From assembly GCF_023205095.1 (NCBI RefSeq), contig NZ_CP046242.1, positions 2,779,001 to 2,843,000 of the forward strand: a stretch of DNA of 64,000 nt, read 5' to 3'. Of the stretch, positions 35,441 to 44,399 are shown in pieces. Origin of the DNA: Bizionia sp. M204. Lineage in GTDB: Bacteria > Bacteroidota > Bacteroidia > Flavobacteriales > Flavobacteriaceae. Position 1 is the first letter of the stretch, and every line of letters begins with the position of its first letter. The notes under the pieces are model-generated. The model made no database searches, was not told the origin of the DNA, and worked only from the letters and a program-made list of their open reading frames with translations. A program made the position numbers and the translations under genes.

Positions 35441-36595
35441 ATGCTATTTAGTGATATTTTAGGTCAGGAATATATAAAAAGTCATTTAACACAAAGTGCT
35501 GATAACGGCCGAATTCCGCATGCGCAATTGTTTGTAGGACCCGAAGGTTCAGGTACTTTACCAATGGCTATTGCCTATGCGCAATACATACTTTGCCATA
35601 ATACACAAGGTGAAAACACCACTGGAAATGAATCTTGCAATATAAAATTTAAGAATTTTGGCCATCCAGATTTACACTTTGCCTTTCCCGTAGCAGCGAA
35701 TCAAAAAGTTAAAAAACATCCTGTTTCTAGTCATTTTTTAGAAGAATGGCGCGAATTATTAAACCAACAACCCTATGGCAACCTATTTGATTGGTATAAA
35801 AAATTAGGCGTTGAAAATAAACAAGGACGAATAGGTGTTGATGAAGCGCAAGAAATTGTAAAGGACTTAACCTTAAAGTCTTATGAAGGTGGTTTTAAGA
35901 TAACCATTATTTGGATGGCCGAAAAAATGAACACCGAAGCGGCCAATAAATTGTTGAAATTAATTGAAGAGCCACCCAAAAAAACCATTTTTATTTTAAT
36001 TGCTGAAGATGAAGAGCAACTTATTAGTACCATCAGGTCCCGTTGCCAAGTTTTACATTTCCCACCATTACCAGAAGATGTTATTACCGAAGGCTTAATA
36101 AATAGCTATCAAATTGAAGCGTCTATTGCTGCAAAAATAGCACATCAAGCGCACGGAAATTACAATAAAGCGTGTGATTTGGTATATCATGACAGCGAAG
36201 ATACCCAATTTGAAACTTGGTTTATTTTCTGGATCCGAAGTGCATTTAAAGCAAAAGGTAACAAAGCGGCCATTCACGATTTAATATCGTGGAGCGAAGA
36301 TATTGCCAAAACGGGTCGTGAAACACAAAAGCAGTTTTTACAATTTTGTTTGAATTTTTTCCGTCAAGCCATGTTGCTAAATTATGGCGCGGCAGATTTG
36401 GTTTTTTTAGAGCCCAAAACAGACGGTTTTAAATTGGAAAATTTTGCCCCTTTTGTTCATGGTAATAATATTCTAGATATCTCAAATGAAATTCAAGATG
36501 CTATTTATCATATTGAACGCAATGGAAATGCTAAAATTATTTTAACCGATTTATCTATAAAACTAACCCGTTTATTGCATAAAAAAGCCAGTTAA
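35441..36595 (+). CDS. holB: DNA polymerase III delta-prime-like clamp loader subunit
   Basis: A 384-residue AAA+ protein. The start LFSDILGQEYIKSHL and HAQLFVGPEGSG are typical of delta-prime. The P-loop is degenerate (no GKT), as expected for this non-hydrolysing subunit. KLLKLIEEPPKKTIFILIAE and TIRSRCQ, the sensor and SRC arginine-finger motifs, follow. It helps load the sliding clamp at the replication fork. It is the only plus-strand gene in its neighbourhood and ends inside a hairpin terminator that includes its stop codon. Confidence 0.9.
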   Translation: MLFSDILGQEYIKSHLTQSADNGRIPHAQLFVGPEGSGTLPMAIAYAQYILCHNTQGENTTGNESCNIKFKNFGHPDLHFAFPVAANQKVKKHPVSSHFLEEWRELLNQQPYGNLFDWYKKLGVENKQGRIGVDEAQEIVKDLTLKSYEGGFKITIIWMAEKMNTEAANKLLKLIEEPPKKTIFILIAEDEEQLISTIRSRCQVLHFPPLPEDVITEGLINSYQIEASIAAKIAHQAHGNYNKACDLVYHDSEDTQFETWFIFWIRSAFKAKGNKAAIHDLISWSEDIAKTGRETQKQFLQFCLNFFRQAMLLNYGAADLVFLEPKTDGFKLENFAPFVHGNNILDISNEIQDAIYHIERNGNAKIILTDLSIKLTRLLHKKAS

Positions 36596-36613
36596 ATTAA
36601 TAACTGGCTTTTT
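36581..36613. terminator. Bidirectional terminator between holB and ompH
   Basis: AAAAAGCCAGTTA and TAACTGGCTTTTT form a 13-bp perfect stem with a short loop. The left arm contains the holB stop codon. It can serve both holB and the converging ompH transcript. Confidence 0.88.
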
Positions 36614-36634
36614 AATAGTGTAAGTTTCTAAATT

Positions 36635-37156
36635 TTATTCTGGTTTTTTATAATCTGCGTTTAAGGCGTCTAAAATTTCTTTAGTCAAATCGTTTTTTTC
36701 ATCACCATACATAACACTTCCAGCTTCATTGCTGCCTAAAATATATGTATAACCGTTTTTCTTACCGTAATCTTTTACGTAATCACGTACTTTTTTAATT
36801 AGGGTGTCAATTGTTTGTTGGCTTTCCTCTTGAATTTTACTCTCCTCCAATTGGATACGCTGTTGCAACATTTGTTGTTTCTGCCCTAAAGCTTGATATT
36901 CCGCTTGCGCCTGATCCTGCTTCATGCTTTGAGCTTTTAATTGAAACGCTTGAGCTTCCTGCTGAAACGCTTGACCAATACTATCGGTTCTTTTTTCAAA
37001 GGCTTCAATTTTAGTTTTGAATTCAGCTTCAATGTCAATTTTTTCTTGGTAGTCATTTACCAAGTCCTTATTATTTACAAAACCAATTTTTTGAGTTTCC
37101 GTGTTACAAGACACTGCTGTTAAAAATAATAAGAATATTACGAATGTGTTTTTCAT
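36635..37156 (-). CDS. OmpH/Skp-family lipoprotein chaperone
   Basis: A protein of about 173 residues from the ATG at 37156, which gives a clean signal peptide (MKNTFVIFLLFLTAVSC, lipid Cys at residue 17). An upstream TTG or ATG in the same frame is not needed. It has IGFVNNKDLV, then a long Gln/Glu-rich helix pair (about residues 40-130) forming the Skp-like tentacles, and a C-terminal YTYILGSNEAG segment. Skp proteins carry unfolded outer-membrane proteins across the periplasm. The lipobox would anchor this one to a membrane, a feature seen in some Bacteroidota versions. It is monocistronic, with a -7 box 31 bp upstream. Confidence 0.85.
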   Translation of the reverse strand: MKNTFVIFLLFLTAVSCNTETQKIGFVNNKDLVNDYQEKIDIEAEFKTKIEAFEKRTDSIGQAFQQEAQAFQLKAQSMKQDQAQAEYQALGQKQQMLQQRIQLEESKIQEESQQTIDTLIKKVRDYVKDYGKKNGYTYILGSNEAGSVMYGDEKNDLTKEILDALNADYKKPE

Positions 37157-37186
37157 GATGTGATTTTTAATTTTTTTAAATCGGCA

Positions 37187-37194
37187 CAAATGTA
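37187..37194 (-). promoter_or_regulatory. -7 element of the OmpH/Skp gene
   Basis: TACATTTG on the minus strand fits TAnnTTTG, 30 bp before the chosen ATG. It lies upstream of 37156 but overlaps the longer alternative frame opening at 37189, supporting the shorter start. Confidence 0.5.
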
Positions 37195-37390
37195 ATAAAG
37201 TAAATAGTTTGTTTTTACAAAAGGTGCAACTTTTACATTATAAACATAAATTATAGCATATTGTTAACCCATAATCAAAATCGATTAAAAACGACTTATT
37301 TAAACTATGTTTTAAAATGAGTTGAGATTATTTGAAGCACTTGTTATATGTAACGCTCTAAAACACGCTTATTTCGTCTTAAATTAAGTT

Positions 37391-38242
37391 TTAAGCCTTT
37401 TTTACCACATAAATAAGTGAAGAATAGGCACCAGACCGTTTAGCTGCACGATTGGAACGCCATCCTATTCTAAATGCTTTTAGAAAATTCATGTTTCCTG
37501 TTTTATATTTTTCTGAAAGCAGACTCACATAATACGCATCAAAAATCATGGGTTTTGTTTCTACAATTTTCAAACCCTGTTTTTCTATTAATTGCTTCAT
37601 ACCTTTTTCCGAAAAATGCCAAAGATGTCTTGGCACATCATAGGCTGCCCAAAAATTCTGGTAATATTCAGCATCGTAACTATTATAATTAGGAACAGCA
37701 ATAATTAGGGTTCCGGAATTTCTTAATAGGCTTTTATATGTAATAATCTGTTTTTCTAAGTCTGGTAAATGTTCTAATACATGCCATAGGGTAATAACCT
37801 CAAAACTTTCATTTTTCAATTTAAAAAGTTCATGGGCATCATGAACGGCATTATTTGTTTTAGTGTTTGCAATGTTGCGTGCTTCTGCATTAGGTTCAAT
37901 TCCAGAAATTGTCCAATTGTTTTGCTGTGCTGTTTGCAAAAAATCACCCGTTCCACAACCAATATCTAATAGTGTTTTTTCTGAAGTACTATAAGAATTA
38001 ATTAATTTCAATTTACGTTTTAGCGCAATGGAACGAATAATGTGATAGGCTTTTTCAAAGAGGTTTCGTTTGGAATCTGTATGCGAAATATAATCATCAC
38101 TATTATAATAAGCTGGTAAATTTTCTAATTTAGGTTGTGGCGTTGTCACCAAAATTTCAAATTCTGGATGCATTTCTAATTGAAATATTTCATTGGAAAC
38201 AGAATAATCTTTAACCTGAAAATCTACTTTTTTCGTACTCAC
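37391..38242 (-). CDS. Class I SAM-dependent methyltransferase
   Basis: A 283-residue methyltransferase translated from GTG at 38242. The SAM-binding loop is LLDIGCGTGDFL (near residue 90), then GIEPNAEA (acidic residue binding the ribose), and later HVLEHL and GTLIIAVPN. This is the Rossmann-like Methyltransf_11/23 pattern. The methyl acceptor is unknown. It lies downstream of mnmG, separated by a parS site (38298-38311), and has no operon partner on its own side. Confidence 0.85.
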   Translation of the reverse strand: MSTKKVDFQVKDYSVSNEIFQLEMHPEFEILVTTPQPKLENLPAYYNSDDYISHTDSKRNLFEKAYHIIRSIALKRKLKLINSYSTSEKTLLDIGCGTGDFLQTAQQNNWTISGIEPNAEARNIANTKTNNAVHDAHELFKLKNESFEVITLWHVLEHLPDLEKQIITYKSLLRNSGTLIIAVPNYNSYDAEYYQNFWAAYDVPRHLWHFSEKGMKQLIEKQGLKIVETKPMIFDAYYVSLLSEKYKTGNMNFLKAFRIGWRSNRAAKRSGAYSSLIYVVKKA

Positions 38243-38297
38243 CTCTTTTTCTTTTATTATGCTTAATATTTTCTTTTTTCAAGAAAACTATTTAAAC

Positions 38298-38311
38298 GTT
38301 CCACGTGGAAC
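38298..38311. promoter_or_regulatory. parS-type centromere palindrome (site 1)
   Basis: GTTCCACGTGGAAC is a perfect 14-bp palindrome matching the core of the widespread ParB-binding site consensus TGTTnCACGTGnAACA. It lies between the mnmG stop and the methyltransferase start. ParB spreads from such sites to bring the origin region together. Confidence 0.88.
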
Positions 38312-38320
38312 ATCAAAAAA

Positions 38321-40192
38321 TTAACGTCCTAAATAAACTAATAATACGGAAATATCACTTGGCGAAACACCACTAATTCGAGATGCTTGAGAAATAGTAA
38401 CTGGTTGTATTTTATTCAATTTACTGCGTGCCTCCATACTCATAGATTGCATGTTTGAATAATCAAAATTCTTTGGAATTTTAATGTTTTCTAACCGCGT
38501 TAACTTATCCGCATTGTTCTTTTCCTTGTTAATATATCCAGCATACTTAACTTGAATTTCAGCTTGCTCTATTTCTTCTGTATCTAAATTCTGTTCTACT
38601 ATATACGCATCAACACTTGCTACTTTACGCATGTCATTTATGGTGATATTAGGTCTAGCAAATATTTTGAACATCTTATCGGATTGAGACATTGGAGCAG
38701 AATCATTCGCTTCTAAAATTGGATTTATCTCTTCGGGCTTAACACTCGTTTCTTTGAAAAAATCAACAAACGCTTCCGCCTTACTATGCTTTTCCTCCAT
38801 ACGCTTTAAACGCTTTTCAGAAGCTAAACCTAAATCGAAAGACATAGGAGTTAATCGGATATCCGCATTATCTTGACGCAACAAGGTTCTATATTCTGCG
38901 CGGGACGTAAACATTCTATAAGGCTCTTCCGTTCCTTTAGTAATTAAATCGTCCACCAAAACACCTATATAAGCTTCACTTCTAGTCAAAATAAAAGGAT
39001 CACGTTCTTGCACTTTTAAGCTAGCATTAATTCCTGCCATTAACCCTTGTGAAGCCGCTTCCTCATAACCCGTAGTTCCATTAATTTGACCCGCAAAATA
39101 TAAACCTTCAACTAACTTGGTTTCTAATGTATGTTGTAATTGTGTTGGTGGAAAATAATCGTATTCAATAGCATATCCTGGACGGAAAAATTTCACATTT
39201 TCAAAACCAGCTACAGAACGCAATGCTCTAAATTGAACATCCTCTGGCAAGGATGTTGAGAAGCCATTTACATAATATTCTACGGTATCCCAACCTTCCG
39301 GCTCCACAAATAATTGATGTCTATCCTTATCGGCAAATCTATTAATTTTATCTTCAATAGAGGGGCAATATCGCGGTCCTAAACTTTGAATCCGACCGTT
39401 AAACATTGGCGATCTATCAAAGCCTTCACGCAGTAAATCATGCACTTCATTACTGGTATATGTTAAATGACACGAGCGTTGTTTAGTTAAGGGTTTTGTA
39501 ACATCTAAATAGGACAATTTTTCTGGAACCGCATCACCTGGTTGCTCCACCATTTTAGAAAAATCTAACGAACGTCCATCTACTCGAGGAGGTGTTCCCG
39601 TTTTCATTCTACCAGATTCAAAACCTAATTGAACAAGCTGTTCAGTAATTCCAGTTGCAGCTCTTTCACCTGCTCGTCCACCACCAAAATTTTTATCGCC
39701 AATATGAATTAAACCATTTAAAAAAGTGCCATTTGTTAGCACAACACTTTTAGTTTTTATCTCAATTCCTAATGAGGTTTTTACTCCCACAACTTTATGG
39801 TTTTCTACTATTAATCCGGAAACCATTTCTTGATAGAAATCCAAATTTTTTGTTTGCTCCAATATATTCCGCCAGTCTTCAGCAAAACGCATCCGATCAC
39901 TTTGAACCCTGGGACTCCACATGGCAGGCCCTTTGGATTTGTTAAGCATTTTAAACTGAATAGCTGATGTATCACTAACAATACCACTATAACCACCAAG
40001 CGCATCAATTTCACGAACAATTTGCCCTTTAGCAATTCCACCCATAGCAGGGTTACACGACATTTGCGCAATATTTTGCAAATTCATGGTTATTAGAAGC
40101 GTTTTACTTCCCATATTGGCAGCAGCAGCAGCGGCCTCGCTACCTGCGTGCCCACCTCCTACTACAATTACATCGTAAACTTCGTTAAACAT
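38321..40192 (-). CDS. mnmG: tRNA uridine 5-carboxymethylaminomethyl modification enzyme
   Basis: A 623-residue FAD protein. The ATG at 40192 (MFNEVYDVIVVGGGHAGSEAA) is the family start, with the dinucleotide-binding GGGHAG. The frame could extend to 40234, but that needs a TTG and the added residues (starting FHVEQ) are simply the translation of a parS site. CNPAMGGIAKGQIVREIDALGG, FRPGYAIEYDYF and GTTGYEEAASQG are the conserved MnmG blocks. With MnmE it modifies wobble U34 in several tRNAs. In many bacteria mnmG (gidA) is close to the chromosomal origin, which fits the two parS sites around it. Confidence 0.96.
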   Translation of the reverse strand: MFNEVYDVIVVGGGHAGSEAAAAAANMGSKTLLITMNLQNIAQMSCNPAMGGIAKGQIVREIDALGGYSGIVSDTSAIQFKMLNKSKGPAMWSPRVQSDRMRFAEDWRNILEQTKNLDFYQEMVSGLIVENHKVVGVKTSLGIEIKTKSVVLTNGTFLNGLIHIGDKNFGGGRAGERAATGITEQLVQLGFESGRMKTGTPPRVDGRSLDFSKMVEQPGDAVPEKLSYLDVTKPLTKQRSCHLTYTSNEVHDLLREGFDRSPMFNGRIQSLGPRYCPSIEDKINRFADKDRHQLFVEPEGWDTVEYYVNGFSTSLPEDVQFRALRSVAGFENVKFFRPGYAIEYDYFPPTQLQHTLETKLVEGLYFAGQINGTTGYEEAASQGLMAGINASLKVQERDPFILTRSEAYIGVLVDDLITKGTEEPYRMFTSRAEYRTLLRQDNADIRLTPMSFDLGLASEKRLKRMEEKHSKAEAFVDFFKETSVKPEEINPILEANDSAPMSQSDKMFKIFARPNITINDMRKVASVDAYIVEQNLDTEEIEQAEIQVKYAGYINKEKNNADKLTRLENIKIPKNFDYSNMQSMSMEARSKLNKIQPVTISQASRISGVSPSDISVLLVYLGR

Positions 40193-40215
40193 GTCTACTT
40201 GATTTATAAGATTGA

Positions 40216-40235
40216 ATTGTTCCACGTGGAACAAT
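40216..40235. promoter_or_regulatory. parS-type centromere palindrome (site 2)
   Basis: A perfect 20-bp palindrome, ATTGTTCCACGTGGAACAAT, contains the full parS consensus TGTTnCACGTGnAACA. It lies 24 bp upstream of the mnmG ATG. Together with site 1 it brackets mnmG about 1.9 kb apart. Confidence 0.92.
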
Positions 40236-40307
40236 AGATTTATATATTTACTTTAACCTGAAGCTCCAAAGGAATTCCAAAATAAAAGTCTGCAAATATA
40301 CGATATA

Positions 40308-40727
40308 TTATGAGATATCTTTTAGTAGTTTCAGATAGTGGTTCTCCATACTTCTCATAGCTTCAGACTCGGCTTCCGATTTATCTTTATAACCACAATA
40401 ATGTAATACACCATGAACCATAACTCGATGCAACTCATCACTAAAAGTAGCCTTGAAATCTTGCGCATTATCAGCTACACGTTCGGTGGAAATATAAATA
40501 TCACCCTGTATGACATTTCCTACAGTATAATCAAAACTAATCACATCGGTTAAGGTGTCGTGATCAAGATATTCTACATTCAAATTATGTAAATAATCAT
40601 CATCACAAAAAATATAGTTTATTTCACCCAATTCAAATTTTTCAGAAACTATAACACCTTCAATCCAAGTTTGCAGTATTTGGATATTATCTATTTTAAA
40701 ATTGTTTTCGTAATTAAAACTAATCAT
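40308..40727 (-). CDS. ybeY: rRNA maturation RNase YbeY
   Basis: A 139-residue metal-dependent endoribonuclease. The active-site motif reads HGVLHYCGYKDKSEAE, with the first two His ligands of the H-x3-H-x5-H pattern kept. The third position, normally in GYDH, reads GYKD instead, a variation I believe is common in flavobacterial versions but could not check. YbeY matures 16S rRNA 3' ends and surveys ribosome quality. It overlaps the DUF4175 gene by 8 bp, so the two are co-transcribed. Confidence 0.9.
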   Translation of the reverse strand: MISFNYENNFKIDNIQILQTWIEGVIVSEKFELGEINYIFCDDDYLHNLNVEYLDHDTLTDVISFDYTVGNVIQGDIYISTERVADNAQDFKATFSDELHRVMVHGVLHYCGYKDKSEAESEAMRSMENHYLKLLKDIS

Positions 40728-43700
40728 TGGCTTTTTTAAAATACTCTTGAACTTTCTTTTTATAAACTGGTTGCAAAGGTAAACTTTGACGATTTAAAAT
40801 CTCAATGGTATTGAAATATTGTTTAGCTGTAGGAATTTGATTATTCGTGTTGTTTTGAAATTCCTCACGATTGGTATTCGCCTTCCGCTTTGTATCTTCA
40901 CCTTGCTCCATGGTTGCATTTTCCATTTTCAGTAATTGATGCTGCAAATTCATCATTTTTTGAAGTGTTTGATTAGTGAAACCTTTATTCAACAAATCCA
41001 TTTCAACGTCTTCCATCTGCTTTAAAATAGCGTTACCGAGTCCATTTTTCCCCTCTTTAGCTAGTTTATCCTGTAAGGCTTGACGGATTTCTTGCTGCTG
41101 CTGATATATTCTAAACAATTCGCCTTTACTAATTTCGCTCCCTTCACCTTCACCCATTTGGTTTCCTTCTTGGCTCCCATTTTGTCCTTCGCTTCCCGGC
41201 TTTCCGTCTTGACCATTTTTACCATCTTCACCCGGTTTATCACCTTCCTTTTTACCTTTTTCTCCCTTCTCGCCTTCACCCTCATCTTTAGGTTTTCCTT
41301 CTTGGCCTTTCATGCCATCTTGCATTTCCCTATTCAGCTCCTCTTGACTTTTTATAATATCCGGCAATCCTTGCTCTGGTTTACCTCCACTACCAGCACC
41401 AGATGATTGCATTTGCATCTGCATCTGATTCATAATATCACTCAAAAAATTAGCTAAATTATTGGCAGCCGTAATGGTGTATTGTTGATTAGCTATACCT
41501 TGAAATAATCTATTTTCCGAAAACTGCTCTAGCGATTTATCAATATTAAAAAACACGTCTGAAATTTCCTTATTTACCGATTCTGATAATTTAGGTTGCC
41601 GCAAGGATAAAGCAAAAAGACTGTCGTCAACATGTGAAAAATGTTCTTTTAAATCATTTTGTTTCCGCAAATAGGTAGCATATTTATTATGGTTAATTTC
41701 AATACCTTTAAACTGTTCCATTAAATTTTCTTGATCAAATGAAAATAAGATAAGGTTATCTAAAATCTGACGTAACATATCCACATCTTCCTGCATCTGC
41801 TCGCCTCCTCCAGATTGCATGGCCATTTTCATTTTCTCACCCATTTGTTCCATTTTTTGGGCAGCTTGCTTTTGTTTCTTTTGGGCATTTTGCTGATTTT
41901 TTTCAGCGTCTTTATCTTGATTTTGTTCTTCGTTTTCTTCTTTTTCACCTAACTCATCCGAAGCTTCTTGTTGATCTTTTTTAATAGATTCTTCCTGCTT
42001 CTCATCACTTGGGACATCCATAGGTTGTTTCAAATCCTGATTATCTTTTTGCAATTCTTCTAAAGCCTTCTGAAAATCTTCAAACTTTTCGTTCAAATTA
42101 TCTTGCGACTCTTTGGTGTTTTTCTCTTTTGTCTCTTCAGCTAATTTCTCCTGTTCCTCTGCTAATTTTTCGATATCTTGCTGTAGCTTTTCTAATTTTT
42201 TAGCCACATAATAACGCTTTGTCAATTCCAATAATTGCTCTAAACTCCGCTTCTGATTTTTATTTTGTTTGGCTAGTTCCTCAAGTTTTTCACTTAATTC
42301 TTCCTTATTGATTTTCTCCTGAAGTTTCTCCAACTCTTCCAAAAGTTTCTCATCCTTTTTTAGCTGCTCTTCGTTTTCTTTTAAGCGTTCTTTTAAATCC
42401 TCTTTAAAGATATCTTCTTCCTGATTTTCTTTTTGAAATTCCTCTAAATTTTCTTCTAATTTTTTATTGAAATTTTTCATCATGTCTTCCTGTTGCTTCT
42501 GACGCTTCAAAAAGTTTTCAAATTTCTTTTTATCATTAAAATTCAATTCGGATTTTTCTTTTTGTGTTTTAGAAAATTCTTCAAGCTCTTTTTCGCGCTC
42601 ACTCATTTTCTCCAAAGATTTATTTAAATCCTTAATGGTTTCATTTTGTTTTTGCAATTGTTTGTCCTCGGTTTCCGCTTGTGTTAATTTTCTATAACTA
42701 TAGGTCTTACTTTTAGTGCTTTTAAAATTGTTAATTACATCATTATCAAATACTTGAAAATACAAATCATAACTCACACCTTCAGTAAGCTCCAAATTAT
42801 TAGGAAAAGCGGTTATAAATTCCCCAATATTCCCATTGGAAATTGGAATAGCTTCTGTTTTACGCTGCTTTTCATCAGCTGATGGATAGTAAACCAATTG
42901 CAACTTGCGTAAGCCATAATCATCCGTTGCTTGCCCATAGAAATACATGCTTTGTTGATTTATGCTGTCAATTTCCATTTTCACACGAAGTTCAGGATAT
43001 TCATCTTTTATAACGTCAATAGAAAAAGCCAAACGTTCATAATCTTTTAAAGAATTATTACTAGTAGATATGGTATAATCCAACGCACTATACACTGTTT
43101 TAGTTAGGTTAAAATCACCTTTATTTTTCGTAGCAAACTGTACGGTATCTTCTGCATATAGTTGCACTATTTCAGTAGATTTTGTTTGTAAGTTCCAGGT
43201 TACTTTGGTGCCTTGAGGAATAACGGCGTTTCCGGTTCCTGTTAACACCTCGTCCGCTTTATTAATGTAAGATGGATAATCTAAAACCATCTCGAATCCC
43301 AAAATTGATGGAACTTCAGAAACTTTTAGCACATAGGGCTTTGAGGTTACCGAATTGGCATTAAGTTGGAATTCTACATCATTTTTTAAGCGACTAAACA
43401 CAAACTCAAAATCGCCAGCACCTTTTTGCTGCAGAAAATAGGTTTCATTATTATAGGTAATTTTAGCGTTTTCAGGAATCACATTTCCTACGGTTTTCAC
43501 GTGTAACGTAAAGTCTTTGTTTTCTGTTGTCGTTAAATTTTCATTCACTACAAAAAACTGAAAAGGTGCAGGTGGTTCATAAGCGGTGTTATGGTTAACA
43601 ACGCGATTATAACTCTCGCTAAACCAACTTATTTGTCCTGATAAAACCGATAATAAAATAATAACAACAGGAATAGCAGCATATTTAGCATAGCGTAAAT

Positions 43701-44145
43701 TCTGCTTGAAATTAATAGCCAATTTAAACGGAATAGGTTGTAATTCTTCAGATTTTTGATTGATACTTGCCAGTAATAATTCAGATTCAACACCTTGCTC
43801 TTTCAACTGTAAAACATTCAGCAATTTATCATTAACTTCAGGAAAATGTGTACCGATAATTTTGGAAGCTTGCACGTAATCTATTCCTTTTTTTAGTTTG
43901 AATAGTTGCGCTAAAGGCATGGCTATAAATTTGATAAATAAGCCGATTTCAACGGCAACAAAAACCCAGAATAAAATAGTTCTAGACGTGGTATTTAGCC
44001 AAAATACATATTCAACAAATAGTGTAAATAGAAAATATAGAAATCCAATAGCAAAAAATAATATGCTACCCTTTATAAGCTCGTTTGTGTAATAACGCCT
44101 TACAAAAGCTTCTAATTTCTGAAGAATGATATTAAAATGAGACAC
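40720..44145 (-). CDS. DUF4175-like large membrane protein with coiled-coil and collagen-like tail
   Basis: About 1,141 residues from GTG at 44145; the earlier TTG at 44169 would add eight residues unlike the family start. Two transmembrane helices lie near residues 25-75 and a third near 155-175, followed by a beta-rich region (about 200-480). A very long Glu/Lys/Gln-rich coiled coil runs from about 480 to 790. Near residues 950-1030 a low-complexity stretch of Gly-x-x triplets (GEKGKKEGDKPGEDGKNGQDG style) resembles collagen. Matching family members in Bacteroidota are of unknown function. It ends inside ybeY by 8 bp, so one transcript is likely. Confidence 0.8.
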   Translation of the reverse strand: MSHFNIILQKLEAFVRRYYTNELIKGSILFFAIGFLYFLFTLFVEYVFWLNTTSRTILFWVFVAVEIGLFIKFIAMPLAQLFKLKKGIDYVQASKIIGTHFPEVNDKLLNVLQLKEQGVESELLLASINQKSEELQPIPFKLAINFKQNLRYAKYAAIPVVIILLSVLSGQISWFSESYNRVVNHNTAYEPPAPFQFFVVNENLTTTENKDFTLHVKTVGNVIPENAKITYNNETYFLQQKGAGDFEFVFSRLKNDVEFQLNANSVTSKPYVLKVSEVPSILGFEMVLDYPSYINKADEVLTGTGNAVIPQGTKVTWNLQTKSTEIVQLYAEDTVQFATKNKGDFNLTKTVYSALDYTISTSNNSLKDYERLAFSIDVIKDEYPELRVKMEIDSINQQSMYFYGQATDDYGLRKLQLVYYPSADEKQRKTEAIPISNGNIGEFITAFPNNLELTEGVSYDLYFQVFDNDVINNFKSTKSKTYSYRKLTQAETEDKQLQKQNETIKDLNKSLEKMSEREKELEEFSKTQKEKSELNFNDKKKFENFLKRQKQQEDMMKNFNKKLEENLEEFQKENQEEDIFKEDLKERLKENEEQLKKDEKLLEELEKLQEKINKEELSEKLEELAKQNKNQKRSLEQLLELTKRYYVAKKLEKLQQDIEKLAEEQEKLAEETKEKNTKESQDNLNEKFEDFQKALEELQKDNQDLKQPMDVPSDEKQEESIKKDQQEASDELGEKEENEEQNQDKDAEKNQQNAQKKQKQAAQKMEQMGEKMKMAMQSGGGEQMQEDVDMLRQILDNLILFSFDQENLMEQFKGIEINHNKYATYLRKQNDLKEHFSHVDDSLFALSLRQPKLSESVNKEISDVFFNIDKSLEQFSENRLFQGIANQQYTITAANNLANFLSDIMNQMQMQMQSSGAGSGGKPEQGLPDIIKSQEELNREMQDGMKGQEGKPKDEGEGEKGEKGKKEGDKPGEDGKNGQDGKPGSEGQNGSQEGNQMGEGEGSEISKGELFRIYQQQQEIRQALQDKLAKEGKNGLGNAILKQMEDVEMDLLNKGFTNQTLQKMMNLQHQLLKMENATMEQGEDTKRKANTNREEFQNNTNNQIPTAKQYFNTIEILNRQSLPLQPVYKKKVQEYFKKAND

Positions 44146-44348
44146 GTTTTTTATTGATTTTCTTTTCAACCTACTAAACTACAATTTTTTTTGGTCGATA
44201 ATAATCTATAATTGATAACATTATGTTAACAAAAGCGTCTTGAAAACAGGGTTTTACACCAATTTGCACCAAATTTGATAAAAACATCCGGTTTTTATAA
44301 GTCGCGTTTTAGAAATTATCCGCTTCCCTATCGCTTTATGCTATTTTC

Positions 44349-44380
44349 TTTGCGGTTTGTTAATTGCTATTCTATCTTTG
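44349..44380 (+). promoter_or_regulatory. Promoter of gltX
   Basis: TTTG (44349-44352), 20 bp, then TATCTTTG (44373-44380) fits TTTG-N17-20-TAnnTTTG. The ATG at 44400 lies 20 bp downstream, a normal leader. It overlaps the alternative upstream frame, which therefore is not the start. Confidence 0.6.
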
Positions 44381-44399
44381 CGTTATTAAAACAAAAAAC

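Noticed and set aside
41061-41406. Open frames on both strands over the DUF4175 tail (74 and 108 residues)
   Set aside because: They arise from the low-complexity Gly/Lys/Glu codons of the real gene and have unlikely composition.
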